Part shown: positions 49,388-62,230 of the stretch, piece by piece | Layout of the letters: each line of letters begins with the position of its first letter | How positions within the stretch are numbered: position 1 is the first letter of the stretch | Origin: Beroe ovata | Taxonomy: Eukaryota; Ctenophora; Nuda; Beroida; Beroidae | DNA: 64,000 bases | Assembly: GCA_946803715.1 (NCBI GenBank) | Contig: CAMPET010000036.1 | Span: forward strand, 363,040-427,039 | Direction of reading: 5' to 3' | Position numbers and translations under genes: made by a program | The notes under the pieces: model-generated | What the model saw: only the letters and a program-made list of their open reading frames with translations | Told to the model about the DNA's origin: nothing | The model's database searches: none

Positions 49388-49755
49388 GACATTGACTCTA
49401 AATAAGGGGGAAACGTGTGTTAAGGAAGTGTCACGCCCTCGTACAATTTACACACAAGACATAGTACCAAGTTGAACATTCAATCAGGCACAAGAAAGGA
49501 TACAAAATCACTCAAATCATTTGAAGTTTTCTCAGAAATCAACATCCGATTCATCGACAATCAATGATTGGGTCTTAGGGTGAGAGTAAATGAGGGTCAG
49601 TATCAAAACAATCAATCCTATCAGTGAGACCAGATAATTCTTTGTAGGAAATATAATCGACTGGAAAATCAATCACGTTTTTAGATAATTCACCATTCCA
49701 CAATAAATAGGTAATCGAAAATGAATTATTCAATTAATTCAAGCACATCTCAGTT

Positions 49756-52700
49756 TCACTGTTCTTTGTGATGGTATATCTTATCAAAGAGTGGTTTGCA
49801 TGGTATAACAGCGTTAAGCTTATTACACAGCAGGAATGCACCAGATAATTTCCTATTCAGGGCATAGCTTTCCTCGGGAGGCGGTGTTATCCTGTGTTTA
49901 GCAAACACCTCCAACAACTGTGCTACTCTTTTATATGCTGCTTTCTCCACGAAATCATACGGTTCATCAGAGGCAAACGGTTCCCCCACCACTCTGATAG
50001 CCTCGCAGTGAGCGTCCAGCATAATCTCTGACTCATACCCGGATAGAAATTCCATCTTCACGCTCGCGTCTATGATCGCTTGTCGGTCATTAGTAGCACA
50101 AGCTCTGATCACTTGAAGATAGTTGTTACTGAATTCCTCGCTGAGTTGCAGCGTTGCCCCGAAATCGAGTAGTTTTATCTTGTTCGTGTTGGAGTCGTAG
50201 AAGAAGTTACTCCAATTTGGGTCAGTCTGCATGTACTGGAACTCGAATAACTCCCGTAAGCACAGTTTCAGCATCTTGAGACCGATTGCGTTTCTCAACT
50301 CAATGGGTGCATCAACAAACTCATCAATAGGATCACCCTCTACAAATTCCTGAGTAAGAACATGTTTTGTGGTAAGGTCTCGGTACACTTTCGGCACCTC
50401 AAAGTCTGGATCCCCGTCCATCAACTCCCGCATCTTCTCCTGACTGTCCGCTTCACGGATATAGTCTGTTTCATAGGCTAACTCTTTCTTGGCAATCGCC
50501 AGTGCTTTATCAATGTGAGCCCCCTTGGGAACCAGGTCAACAACACTCAGAACAGCTGTCAGATTGTCGATGTCAGAGTTAATACTGTCTGCCACGCCCG
50601 GGTACTGCACTTTCACTACCACTTTAGTTCCGTCATGCAGTGTGGCATAATGAACTTGCCCCAAACTGGCAGCGGCAAACGGCACAACCTCAAAGTCCTT
50701 GAACTTGTTCAGCCAGTCGTGGCCTAAGTTACTCTCCATCTGGGTATTGAACTGTTTCTCAGGCATAAAATCAGCATTTTCCCTGACTCGGGCCATTATC
50801 TTGGCAAACTCAGGACTGATCAGACCTTCATCTTGTATGGATATCATCTGCCCTATTTTCAGGGCCGCACCTCTCATCTCACACAATTTCTTCACAATTC
50901 TCTCCACATTCTCGTCAGATAGCACTGGACTCTTCCTCCTCTCCCCAGTTGGATCCTCTATGGACCGTTTAGCAAGCTCCGATATTGTTCCCCAGCCGAC
51001 AGAGGCGGCCAGAGCACCGAATCCCAGTGCTCTCTTTATCTTGGTGTCAGGAACCGCCCTCCGCCTGGCTCTGCCGTCCAATGACCTCCTCTTACTACCC
51101 TGCTTCCTGTTAGCATATGATGCTAGTGAGTCTGGATCAGCACTGTCTTGGACAGGCATGGCGTAGGTGTCCGCTCTCATTGAGAGTACATTATCACTCT
51201 TCTTGGACTTTGAGTCACTCTCAGTGGAGAAAGTTCGTCGCCCGTAGAGCTGGTATATGGACGGTCTGTTGAATGGCGCATAGAAGTTATGTGTAAACCG
51301 TGACATTATGCTGGCAGGAGGAGTAGTTGTAGCAAATGTGCTGTACTCACGAACAGGTGGTGAACTGGATGGGAAGGGGTCCTTGTAATTACCAAATGTG
51401 ACGGGCTCATCTTCCTCATTGTCTTGTAGTTTATCCTCATCTTCACTCGCCGAACTACTACTACTACTGCTGCAGTCACTGGCTGTGCTATCACCTCTCA
51501 CAGCAGCATCGTATTTCTCCTCATTGAGAGCCTGGGTAAGGTTGACACCACCCACTCCATCTTCAGTAATTGTTGTACCAGGATGATTGAACATGGACAT
51601 GTTACCGATCAGAACATCGAGATTATCGAATTCTCCGGAACCCAGATGTTCCTGTACTGTCCTGGTGGCAGCCTCAATGTCCCCCTCCGATACATGGCTC
51701 ATGATCTCAGTTATCTGCCCGGCAATGTCCTGTGCTGATTCCTGCAGGACTTTAGCATCACTCTGGAGATGCTGTATCTCATCCCTCAGTTTAGCAACAA
51801 CTTTATCAACTTGCATAGTCTCAGACTCGCTACTACTCGTGCTAGGAATCGGTTCTATGGGCAAATCTGTTGCTGCCATGCTCTCCAAATGCTCCTTCTC
51901 AATTTCGAGTTCCTCCACACCCGAAACCAACTTTCCCGACAAGATCGCATCTATTTGTGTCATGATATCCTGTACACTGGTGTTGAGAGTATCCGTGCTT
52001 TTTTCTATGTTCATGATAAGATCCTGATAGCTGGAAATCGCGGATATGACTGATTTAACATCATCTTGCAGAGAATAGGCTTGAGGAGGAGGAGGTTTTG
52101 TTGCTGTTCCCACGTTGAGATTAGAGATGGTTGCATCGTCAACAATATCGTCTTCTGATATACCTTGAGAGAAGCAAAAATGAGAATAGAAAGATTTAAA
52201 TGTAAGCATTTATCTCTCCTCAAAGGAATAACTCCTAAATGGTAACAACGTAACAAAAAGACGGCCCATGCCAGCTACGAGGTCCCTACGATAGTGCATG
52301 AGACACAACTGATCCCCTATAATTCTCATACTGCTTACTATTGTATTATTAGCAGTGATTATATGATACTATGATGCAGCTACATAGAGCTAACAGAGTA
52401 ACAAGCAATATCACACATAACAATAAATAATCAGTGTAGAGCTGTTACAGCTCTACAGTAGAGAGCATAAGAATTGGATCAAAGCCGCGATAACACTGAT
52501 GCAAACAACTTCAACCTGCCGGTGCAAATATTGCCCGTGATACACGTTCAGATGTATTTCATCAATAAAACTCCAATACAATATTGGTAACAAAATAAAC
52601 GATGACAAAATCTTCCCCACCTGAGACGTTCCCTCCTTTAAACTCGGTTTCACCGACTTGGTTCAGGATTGTCTGCGTATCCCTCAGAGCAGTGGACAAG

Positions 52701-53136
52701 GTCTCTTGTAGAGCAGAGGTGGAGAAACTCCCCAGACCCCCGTCTTGTATCTCCTGTATCTTGGCACGGAGCTCCATAATGGGCACAGGGATGTTCTCAA
52801 CAAACTGCTTACCTGCGATTGATTTAGGGCTTTAGCAGGAGGAGCAGGTGGTAAATCGAAGTGGATTCTATAGGTTAGGGGATACCTCTGATGATACCGG
52901 GATTGGAATAAATTGATAAACTATAGTTGAAAAAAAGACGTTCTACAGCTGTAATAAGTGGGGATCTTACCTAGCTCCTCAGGAGAGGGTTTGTTGGCAA
53001 GAGCTCTCTCTACACCCTCTCTAATAGATGACTGTAACCAAGCATCTCCAGCACTGCGCTCCCTTTGGGCATTTAGTGCACGTGCAACTTTCTGTGCTCC
53101 CCTCAACACGCCGGCCAGATCAGTAAGCCTTGACAT
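49756..53136 (-). CDS. COQ8A: COQ8/ADCK3-like UbiB atypical kinase
   Basis: Mitochondrial UbiB-family ATPase/kinase required for coenzyme Q biosynthesis. Exons 53136-52971, 52812-52621 and 52163-49756 give 921 aa; phases agree. Diagnostic features: KxGQ in ALKIGQMISIQDEG, the Ala-rich loop AAASLGQVH replacing the glycine loop, VVVKVQYPGV (ATP lysine), FMQTDPNWSNF (catalytic loop) and LLDFGAT (metal-binding DFG). The last exon has no intron. The N-terminal half is about 270 residues longer than human COQ8A: it contains predicted helices (ISSYQDLIMNIEKSTDTL), acidic Ser-rich tracts, and FTHNFYAPFNRPSIY-YGRRTFST before the UbiB domain. Choice of start: ATG at 53136, first in exon 1. Confidence 0.93.
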
Positions 53137-53777
53137 GACACGGTTGACATATAGGAGACCTCTTGCTGTGACGGGGATATGGCATTTTGAATTCGCACTA
53201 TTTCTCTTTTATTAACAAGGGAAAATAAAGAAGACAGATTGACACCAATAAAAACTTTTGACGCTATTCAAAACCATATATAAATTTCACAGAGCACTAC
53301 AAAAGAATGAAAAATCCCCAGAGAATGATACCAAGGAGTCGATTAAATTTTTCAAAAAAGTTACAAGAGGTTTACTCTAAGTTAATGAATTGAATACGAT
53401 AATTCAAATTTACTTAAAACCATCATCTAAACAGTAGTGTCAACACTACTGATGAGCACAGAATTTTTACTTCTATAGGCTATACCTCTCTACTTATCTT
53501 ATAAATTTTATACACCAAACTGTATATATACCACATTGATGTTTTGAAATATAAAGTTACAAATAAAAATCTTATAAACCTGTTCTGATCATCTGAATGA
53601 ATACAAAGCTATAAACCTATAAAGATAAGCAAGGTAACTACAATATAAAACAATCTATCAACTACTTTTGAGTGATATAATCCCTACAATTTATAAAATG
53701 TATAAAATTTGCCCCAATAGAAACTCATACAAAAATATGAAATATTACAAAACCTGTGCCATTTCCAGTCCCAACTT
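53137..53777. other. AT-rich intergenic region
   Basis: 641 bp, strongly AT-rich, containing the start-side flank of the COQ8 gene and the 3' UTR of the minus-strand membrane protein. No gene seen. Confidence 0.55.
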
Positions 53778-55167
53778 CTACACAAGAGGTTCAATTTCAA
53801 ATTCATCACGCTGATTTCCTAGTCTGCTGTATGCAAACCTAACACGCCTTCTTCTGGTGACCTAAAAAAGCAGTTATTCAGACATATACGTAAGATGTGA
53901 AGTTATTAAGATTCTCCTTGTAATTTCTTCTCCCGATTATTAGATTATCATATCTGGGTGCATACTGCAAATCCAAACTCAAGCAAATATGGGGTTAATT
54001 AATGGAAACACACCTGGTTGTAGAGTATATAAACAGCCAGAATGACCATACTAGTACCAACAAAGAAAGCTATGGCATGCCATGTGGAAAAAACGTCACT
54101 TTTTCTAATATTGTATCTGAAATTGCACCATTTCACTTTCAGGAATGGGTGGTTCCTGGTTATGCTGCCTGTCGGTATTAATAAGAAACATTCTGAATGT
54201 GACTATGCAGGTTGATTGAAATACCTGTTTTCTGTGCCATCTTTTATGTCGAAGTTATCATAAATTCCCGAATCAATTTCATAATTTATCTGAAACATGA
54301 AGTTTATCAGTGTGTCATTGATGAATGGTTCATTGCTTCCAGATAATTCTTTTGAAAAGCATCTGAAGAATGAAACTTATATATAGCAGCTAGTTAATCT
54401 TATCATTACTACCTCATAATGAGTGTTGGTATAAAGATTGGTAGTCAAGCTTGGTTTGGAACCCATGGGACCATAACTAGTTTCTGGATAAGGAACAGCC
54501 GATGTTACATATTTTTCAAATCCATCATTTTCAGCAGAGGCTCTATCTCCAGGGGATTCAGATGAAACATCCTGGTTCGATGAGATAGTAGCTGTTGCCT
54601 CGGGAGTACCAAGTTCATCGGTTAATGGATCCTCATTTTTTGCAGTTGATTTATCTGTTAAGCCCACAGCATGAGTTGGGTTCTCTGCTTCGTAAGTAGT
54701 TTGTGTTTCCTCTGAATCCTTGTTTGGGGCATCTACAGTTAGGTTAGCAACTGTTGTTTCATGATTGGGAACATTTTGAGAGTGATTCTCTGTAATGATA
54801 ACGGACTCCTGTTCAACATCACTGTTGGTAGGGACTTCAACTTGACCCTCAGTCACATTCACTCTTTCAAATCCTTCTGATTTCATAACTGGGGCTGCAG
54901 TGCTGGCCTGCTTTGTCAATAACCATTCTGAATTCGTATCAGAAGTCACTTGGGTCACTTCACCTGCATCCTCAGTCACTATTTCTGAATTGACCATCTC
55001 ATTCTGAAAATCTGATTTTTCAGAGTCAACAGATGTTACAATTTGTTTAGTTGGCAGGCTAACAGGGCTTAAATCTGTTGCAGCGGCGGTTTTCTCCACA
55101 ACATCACTTTGTCCAGTGACATTGGGATGAACTTGATTAATATTTTTCCCAACTTCTGACTCCATAA
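53778..55167 (-). CDS. TGN38-like membrane protein, 3' end, copy A
   Basis: 3' exons: part of the large repeat exon (55167-54413, cut by the N at 55168), 54289-54225, 54164-54014 and 53861-53778. They encode the repeat region, INYEIDSGIYDNFDIEDG, the membrane segment HAIAFFVGTSMVTLAVYML and a cytoplasmic tail VTRRRRVRFAYSRL ending EFEIEPLV. The tail has a basic stop-transfer run and YSRL, a YxxPhi sorting signal like YQRL of TGN38/TGN46. It nearly duplicates 55169-56492 and is most likely the other haplotype of the same gene. Confidence 0.7.
53836..55167. repeat. duplicated block, copy A (likely haplotype overlap)
   Basis: 1332 bp matching 55169-56492 with about 95% identity, including introns. 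Copy A ends, and copy B begins, at the single N at 55168; copy B starts inside the last exon. Confidence 0.88.
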
Positions 55168-55345
55168 NAACCTAACACGCCTTCTTCTGGTGACCTAAAA
55201 AGCAGTCATTCAGACCTATACGTAAGATGTGAAGTTATTTATGTTCTCCTTGTAATTTCTTTTATCGATTATTAGATTATCATATCTGGGTCCATACTGC
55301 ATATCCAAACTCAAGCAAATATGGGGTTAATTGATGGAAACACAC

Positions 55346-57191
55346 CTGGTTGTAGAGCATATAAACAGCCAGAGTGACCATACTAGTACCAACAAAGAAA
55401 GCTATGGCATGCCATGTGGAAAAAACGTCACTTTTTCCAATATTGTATCTGAAATTGTACCATTTCACTTTCAGGAATGGGTGGTGCCTGGTGATGCTGC
55501 CTGTTGGTATTAATTAGAAACTCCTGAATGTGACTATGCAGGTTGATTAAAATACCTGTTTTCTGTACCATCTTCTATGTCGAAGTTATCATAAATTCCC
55601 GAGTCAATTTCATAATTTATCTGAAACATGAAATATATCAGTGTATCATTGATGAATGGTTCATTGCTTCCAGATAATTCTTTTGAAAAGCATCTGAAGA
55701 ATGAATCTAACATATAGCAGCTAGTTAATTTAATCATTACTACCTCATAATGAGTGTTGATATAAAGATTGGTAGTCAAGCTTGGTTTGGAACCCATGGA
55801 ACCATAACTCGTTTCTGGATAAGGATCAGTGGATAATACATATTTTTCAAATCCATCATTTTCAGCAGAGGCTCCAGGGGATTCAGATGAAACATCCTGG
55901 TTCGAAGAGATGGTAGCTGTTGCCTCGGGAGTACCAAGTTCATCGGTTAATGGATCCTCATTTTTTGTAGTTGATTCATCTGTTAAGCCCACGGCATGAG
56001 TTGGGTTCTCTGCTTCGTAAGCAGTTTGTGTTTCCCCTGAATCCTTGTTTGGGGAATCTACAGTTAGGTGAGCATCTGTTTTTTCATGATTTGGTACATT
56101 TTGAGAGTGATTCTCTGTAATGATAATGGACTCCTGTTCAACATCACTGTTGGTAGGGACTTCAACTTGACCCTCAGTCACATTCAATCTTTCAAATCCT
56201 TCTGATTTCATAACTGGGGCTGCAGTGCTGGCCTGCTTTGTCAATAACCTTTCTGAGTTCGCATCAGAAGTCACTTGGGTCACTTCACCTGCATCCTCAG
56301 TCACTATTTCTGAATTGACCATCTCATCTTGAAAATTTGATTTTTCAGAGTCAACAGATGTTACAATTTGTTCAGTTGGCAGGCTAACAGGACTTAAATC
56401 TGTTGCAGCTGCGGTTTTCTCCACAACATCACTTTGTCCAGTGACATTGGGATGATCTTGATTAATATTTTTCCCAACTTCTGACTCCATAACTGGAGCA
56501 GCAGTGCTTACTTGTTCAGTCAGTAACCTTTCAGATGTTGCATCAGAAGTTGCCTTGTGTGCACTCTCAGTCACAAGGTCTTGAAGATCTGAATTCTCAG
56601 CTGGTGTTTTTACCTGCTCTGTTGGGAGGCTAGCAGAAGTTGAATCTGATACAGCTTTTGTTTCATGAGCAACACTTCTATCATGAATAATATTAGTCAC
56701 TGTAGGGTGATCTTCAATCACATTTTCCCTTTCAACAGTTTCCGACTCCACAACTGTTGCATCAGAAGATGCCTTATGTGCACTCTCAGTCACAATATCT
56801 TGAAGATCTGAATCTTGAGCTGGTGTTTTGACCTGCTCTGTTGGGAGGCTAGCAGAAGTTGAATCAGATACAGCTTTTGTTTCCTTGGCAACACTGCTTT
56901 GATGAATGATATTAGTCACTTTAGGGTGATCTTCAATCCCATTTTTTCTTTGAACATTTTTCGACTCCACAACTGGTACAACAGCACCAACTTGATCACT
57001 CAATAACTTTTCTGACACTGCATCAGAAGCTTCTTTCTGTAAAACCTCAGTTGCATTTTCTGGATTGAATACTTTTACTTGGAGATCTGATATTCCAGAG
57101 TCAACTGGTGCACTGATTTCTTTAAAAGATGGGCTAGCTGTAGTTGGTACAGATTTTGTTTTGTCAACAGGAATACTAGGGATACTATAAC
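55346..57191 (-). CDS. TGN38/TGN46-like repeat membrane protein, copy B
   Basis: Exons seen: 57191-55744 (482 codons plus two bases), 55620-55556 and 55496-55346; the tail exon is cut off at the N (55168) and is seen in copy A at 53861-53778. Upstream exon(s) with a start and signal peptide are not identified. The large exon is Ser/Thr/Glu-rich and made of imperfect 50-70 residue repeats (SASLPTEQVKTPA, SDATSERLLTEQVSTAAPV). A single membrane helix and a tail with YSRL follow. Repeats, one helix near the C-terminus and the tyrosine signal resemble TGN38/TGN46 (TGOLN2) or KCT2; primary similarity outside the tail is weak. Confidence 0.6.
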
Positions 57192-58230
57192 CTGAAAATA
57201 ATGATGCTAATACCTTTCTGAAATTTTTCTAATAGTCATGAATGACTACCTATCAGAAAGGTGAATCCACGAATTTGATAGTTACATAAAATAATCACTA
57301 AAAGGCTCACCCTTAAGAATTATAATACTGAAAATAGCAAGTTTCATGATATTCGATAGTTGTTTCATTGTTGAAAGTGTGACCAATCACATGGGAGCTT
57401 GAAGATAGAAGTTCGGTTAGGAATGAAGTATCATAATAAATAAGCAACTGAAGAAATAAACAAATAGAATACATGCTGCAATCACTGAATACTGATACAA
57501 ATAAACTCATATTTAACTAGGGGACCCGCTTTGAGTGCAAATATTGAGTTTTGCAATGTTATAAAATGTAATGTGCTGAGTGCTTAGACCAGTAGGAAGA
57601 AACTAAAATCCACTGCTCATCCACCTCAAGAAATCCACTTAGGCAACTATAGCATTTGTTATATGCATGTATAACATTTGTAATTTATTCTTAAGATTTC
57701 TTGCTTAGATTCAGACAGATATCTGTAATATTTTGTAAAATCACTCTTTTTCTTAATAATCAACTAGTATAAAGTTTATTGAATCAATTAAAACTCTTTG
57801 CCTTCAGACAACTCCATTCTGACATTTCACTCTTCATCAATTTGAATTATTGAATAATGTACCCACAGAGAGTACTCCCCAAGAAACAAAAGGTCTTCAG
57901 TTAAGTTCCATTGATTCTAGGAACTATACTACAATTCAAAACCAGCAATGACCAAATAGAAATAGTATATATAATCACAATTGCTTAAATCAAAAAAATG
58001 GGCAGATTTCATTCCTGACCATTGAACATTACACAGTACAAGAAAAGATTTATATAATTTTGTCGGGCGATGCCAGACCGCTGATGCAAGTTTGCGCGCG
58101 CGCAACGAAATTCTCGACAGAGTCTATATCATCGATCGACAAATATAATTCTTTAATAACAGTGCAGAGAATAATAAAAGAAGATTTTTGTCACAAAAAA
58201 TGTCTTTCCGATGACTCCTGTCTTCTGTTT

Positions 58231-58498
58231 TTGTCAGATCACAGATGTTACCTGACCTGTTTCTCACGCGAGCGCGCGCTAGCCATCAAAGGCCTGTTTC
58301 GGCCTCCAATGAAGGCGCGCGCGAAAATTTGCCTGGCGATGCTAGGCCCAGCTGACGCGAGCCGCGAAGCGGCGAGCGCCAGCGAGAATAATTTGAGAAT
58401 AATTTGCGGCGCGCGCGCAATGAAATTCTCGACAGGGGCTATCATCGACAGCCAAGCGAAAATGGAAAAACAGAGCGAGGTCAGATAAAATCTGACAA
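58231..58498. mobile_element. MITE with 8-bp target duplication, larger copy
   Basis: Left end TTGTCAGATCACAG; right end TAAAATCTGACAA. TTCTGTTT flanks both sides exactly (58223-58230 and 58499-58506). The interior carries GCGCGC-rich modules shared with 19319-19450. Same family as 36783-36904 but about twice as long; it may have captured another repeat. Confidence 0.85.
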
Positions 58499-58842
58499 TT
58501 CTGTTTCTGTATTGCCCGTTGCTTAGCGATGCACATGCTGCAAGCCCAGCTCAGCTGACGCAAGCCGTAAAGCGGCGACCGCCGCGCGGCGCCTGCGAAA
58601 ATAATTGCGGCACCTGCACCGGGCGCGTGCCGCGCGCACTGAAATTTTTGAGGCTATTATAGACAGTACAGCCAAGCTGAGTATATTCATATCTTATACA
58701 AAAACTTCAGCACTGTGCACGGCACTTCGATTTGAAAAAGATCAATTGTGGTTAATGCGCTCTTCAGAAAGCATGTTGAAATGAAACGTAGAGCCGCGCA
58801 TGCGCTTCCGTAAGAGCCAAAATATTGATAAAGGAGCAAAGG

Positions 58843-58851
58843 TATATATAT
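58843..58851 (+). promoter_or_regulatory. TATA-like element upstream of RPLP0
   Basis: TATATATAT about 200 bp before the RPLP0 start codon. Sequence from about 58902 (GTAAGTCTC) to 59003 (CGATTTCAG) has good splice signals and may be a 5' UTR intron, which would place transcription start near 58875. Confidence 0.4.
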
Positions 58852-59043
58852 GACTTGGAAGATCGTCACTTCAATATAGTGTAACTTTTAAACGCTCTTA
58901 ATGTAAGTCTCAAACATCCGTTTAATTTTGCTTTGAAATTTCATGAACTTATTGTTGGTGTTAAATTGATGAAAGCAATTTTATAGTATCTTTCGATTTC
59001 AGCTGTCTTTAAATCCGTACGGAGCACCCTCTAAATCACCAAG

Positions 59044-61794
59044 ATGGTAAAGGGAGACCGAGCAACTTGGAAAGCCAAGTACTTTGTGAAAATTCAGGTG
59101 AAAGTTAATGCTTAGACACTCCTCAAAGATTTCAGATATCCATCACCCTATCCCTCGATTTAAGTTTTACACCTGTTGTGTAGCGTCACCCAACGTCACG
59201 TTCAAATTCCAGCGTCTATTGGATGAGTACCCAAGGATTTTCATTGTGGGAGCTGATAATGTCAGGTCAAAGCAGATGCAGCAAATCAGGGTGTCTCTCC
59301 GGGGCATTGCTGAAATTCTCATGGGTCAGTACAACTACGTACAACTACCTCATCGATGCGTCAGTTCACTAAGTATGACTGATGATTGCTTCATGTATCA
59401 TGTCATTCCCCTCTCAGGCAAGAACACAATGATGTGCAAAGCTATTAGATCTCACATCGCTACTAACCCATCTCTGGAGAAAATCCTTCCTTACATCAAG
59501 GGAAATGTCGGTCTTGTCTTCACTAAGGAAGATCCAGTTCTTGTCAGGGATAAACTTCTTGAAAACAAGGTGAACATAGATGAATATTTGACGGTGTACG
59601 GTACACGCTCAAAAAATCTAAACGAACCAATCTTGGAAATCACCTTTGTGCCCCAAATGTTGGTGATATTCACACCCACGCCTTCAAATTAACATGATGT
59701 TAGCATTCCTAAATCACAGTCATGCAGTGGTGTCAGTCAGTTGTGACGGATAGGGTACCTAATCGTCACTCAGACCTGTTCTGACGTACTGGTGTCAGCG
59801 CATTCCATAGCGAGCATTCCTACGTCACAGTCATGCAGTGGTGTCCGCAAGTTGTGACGAAAGGGTACTTAATCGGCACACAGCCATGTTCTTAATCTCT
59901 TACCTTTGCCCAACGCTTACCCTGAACTCGACACTAACCACCCTTTTGCCCTACAGTACATCAAATAGCTTGCACGGCAAGTGGTGATAGGCAGTCCACT
60001 ACTTTGACTCAGACCCATTCTTGTCTATACTTTTTCTGGATGCATTGGCATGCTAATATAGTGTTCTGCCTAGAACTATAGATGAACATTGTACAATACA
60101 ATCTTCAGCGTACAACAGAGTACTATTTACTGTGTGTATACACTTCGCAGACTGTATACCTTGAATGGAAGGCCTTGAATGGAATAGCACCCAACTATCT
60201 ATGGAATAGCACCCAACTCATAAGCTACAACAATATCAGCGGTAGTAGATTGCCTTCATTAAAGTCATATAATCCAAAGTCAAGAATGGGATCTAGATCA
60301 TTCGTATGCAGTGCTCCTCGGCTTTGAAATAGACTACCTATTCATGTGAAATCATGTTCATTGGAAACATTCAAAAGTTCACTGAAGACATTCCTTTTCA
60401 CGAGATCATACAGAAATCACTGATCATGTTATTCTTGTCACAAACAATGAACTTTAGGATGTTAGAAGCGTTTTAGGCTTTTGCCTTCTCTCAGTGAAAT
60501 AACTTTCTCTTAACAAACGGGTACACGGTAAAGTATTCGGTGACAACTTTTCACGTTTATAATTAATCTCACACAGTTGTACATATGAGCTAGATAATTC
60601 TTACTCTTAGCAACCTCGTTACTGTGTATAAACTACAATATTTTATTATTATTTTTATACCGTGTATACACTGGGTTATGTCCACATCGTACACTCCTGA
60701 TCATTTATCTCCTAATTACAGGTTGCCGCCCCTGCTAGAGCCGGAGCCATTGCCCCCTGTGATGTGATTGTCGAGGCCCAGAACACTGGTATGGGCCCAG
60801 AGAAGACTAGCTTCTTCCAGGCTTTGAACATCTCCACCAAGATTGCCAAGGGTTCCATTGAAATTGTGGTAAGTATTTCTTATAGTCGACATTGATCCGT
60901 ATTTACCACTGCTGAATGACAGCCTATCCTCACATTGAGCTGCTGATATCTGGTGATAACATCACACTCCCTCAGTCCAACGTTCATCTGATCCATGTTG
61001 GGGAGAAAGTCGGGCAGTCAGAGGCCACGCTTCTGCAGATGTTGAACGTCATGCCCTTCGCCTATGGTCTTGTCGTTGAGAACATCTACGATAACGGCGC
61101 CGTTTTCGCTCCAGAAATTCTCGACATAACCGGTTTGTAGTTATGATCTACAGCGATGAAGAACTCCACTGTCATTGATATTGAGGAGCGACTCACAATC
61201 TTATTTACTTTAACTTACAATCTCGATTTTAACAGACGAGCAACTGCTGGCCAAGTTCAGCAGCGGGGTGGCCAATGTGGCATGTGTCTCTCTCGATATT
61301 GGATACTGCACCCAGGCTTCGCTGCCTCATAGCATTATCAATGGTTTCAAGAATGTACTCGCTGTGGCTGTCGAGACAGAGATCAACTTCCCTCAAGCTG
61401 ATGCAGTGAGTAAACCACTATGTGGAATGTCCCTTTAAATATCGGCCGGTCACAAAACTAGCGGGGATATTCAGCGTTACGAGCACGCGCGAAGAGACTT
61501 TGATAGACAAACTACGACTTTTCATCAAAATTGATGAATTTTTGCGCCGCGCGCGCAGCGCATTACTCGAAGTCGCGGATACATAGCCAGTTTGATCCCA
61601 AATTCTCTCGCGAAGTGCTCCCATTTTCTCAATATGATAAATTTCAGGCAAAGGCTTTCCTGGCAGATCCGTCTGCATTTGTTGTGGCGGCTGCACCTGA
61701 AGCTGTTGCGGAGGAGACCAAGGAAGAAGAAAAGAAGGAGGAATCTGAGGAAGAGGAGTCAGACGACGACATGGGATTCTCTCTCTTCGACTAA
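59044..61794 (+). CDS. RPLP0: 60S acidic ribosomal protein P0
   Basis: Stalk-base protein of the large ribosomal subunit; binds 28S rRNA and two P1/P2 dimers and recruits elongation factors. Seven exons: 59044-59097, 59213-59324, 59418-59569, 60722-60868, 60976-61132, 61236-61405 and 61648-61794; phases agree and give 312 aa, as expected. Recognised from [73 protein letters not shown] and the invariant C-terminal peptide [12 protein letters not shown]. Reading through the 5' intron or intron 3 gives spurious ORFs. Introns of this gene family often host snoRNAs; I did not identify one here. Confidence 0.98.
59702..59891 (+). repeat. 79-bp tandem repeat in RPLP0 intron 3
   Basis: Two copies (59702-59781 and 59813-59891) sharing CACAGTCATGCAGTGGTGTC and AGTTGTGACG, separated by 31 bp. 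No stable known RNA fold recognised. Confidence 0.75.
60150..60425 (+). pseudogene. LINE reverse-transcriptase C-terminus relic
   Basis: Frame reading [30 protein letters not shown], then an in-frame TGA, then [10 protein letters not shown] and [10 protein letters not shown]. This is the typical C-terminal pattern of non-LTR retrotransposon ORF2 proteins (WN-LP ... FK-LKT-LF) with a stop where Trp is expected. It lies in RPLP0 intron 3. Confidence 0.75.
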
Positions 61795-62230
61795 ACTTCT
61801 TACCCCACACGTCCCGATGCACTACTTCAGTTTAATTCTTAACTTTTTTTGAAGACGCGTCTCACTTTCTTTGACTACTTTCTCGGTAAGACTCGGATGT
61901 CGATACCGTAGTCATGTGTGATGTATTGACTACTCATGTGTTGAAGTTCATGAGCAATAGGCTGCAATGTGATAGGCAACATGACACAGCTCAGGAAACA
62001 GCTGTATTGCACTGCGTTGCGGCAGGCTGGGTCAGACAACGTGGGAACGTCACGACAACATACAACATATGTGAGCTGGCATGTTGGCCTGAGGTCGCCT
62101 GTCGATGATAGACAGCAGGGCCTAGCGTAGCGCCGTAGCCAGGCAATGCTTTCAGCTATGAGCTAGGCTTCGCTTGTCCAAGCACATGCTAAAATCTCTC
62201 GACAATCTCAGCAGTTTTTTAACTTATTAT

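Larger units (their letters stand above)
57192..59043. other. intergenic region, TGN-like gene to RPLP0
   Basis: 57192-58040 is AT-rich and should contain the missing first exon of the TGN-like gene; I could not place it. 58070-58640 is filled with GC-rich mobile repeats. 58640-59043 contains the RPLP0 promoter and a probable 5' UTR intron. Confidence 0.5.
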
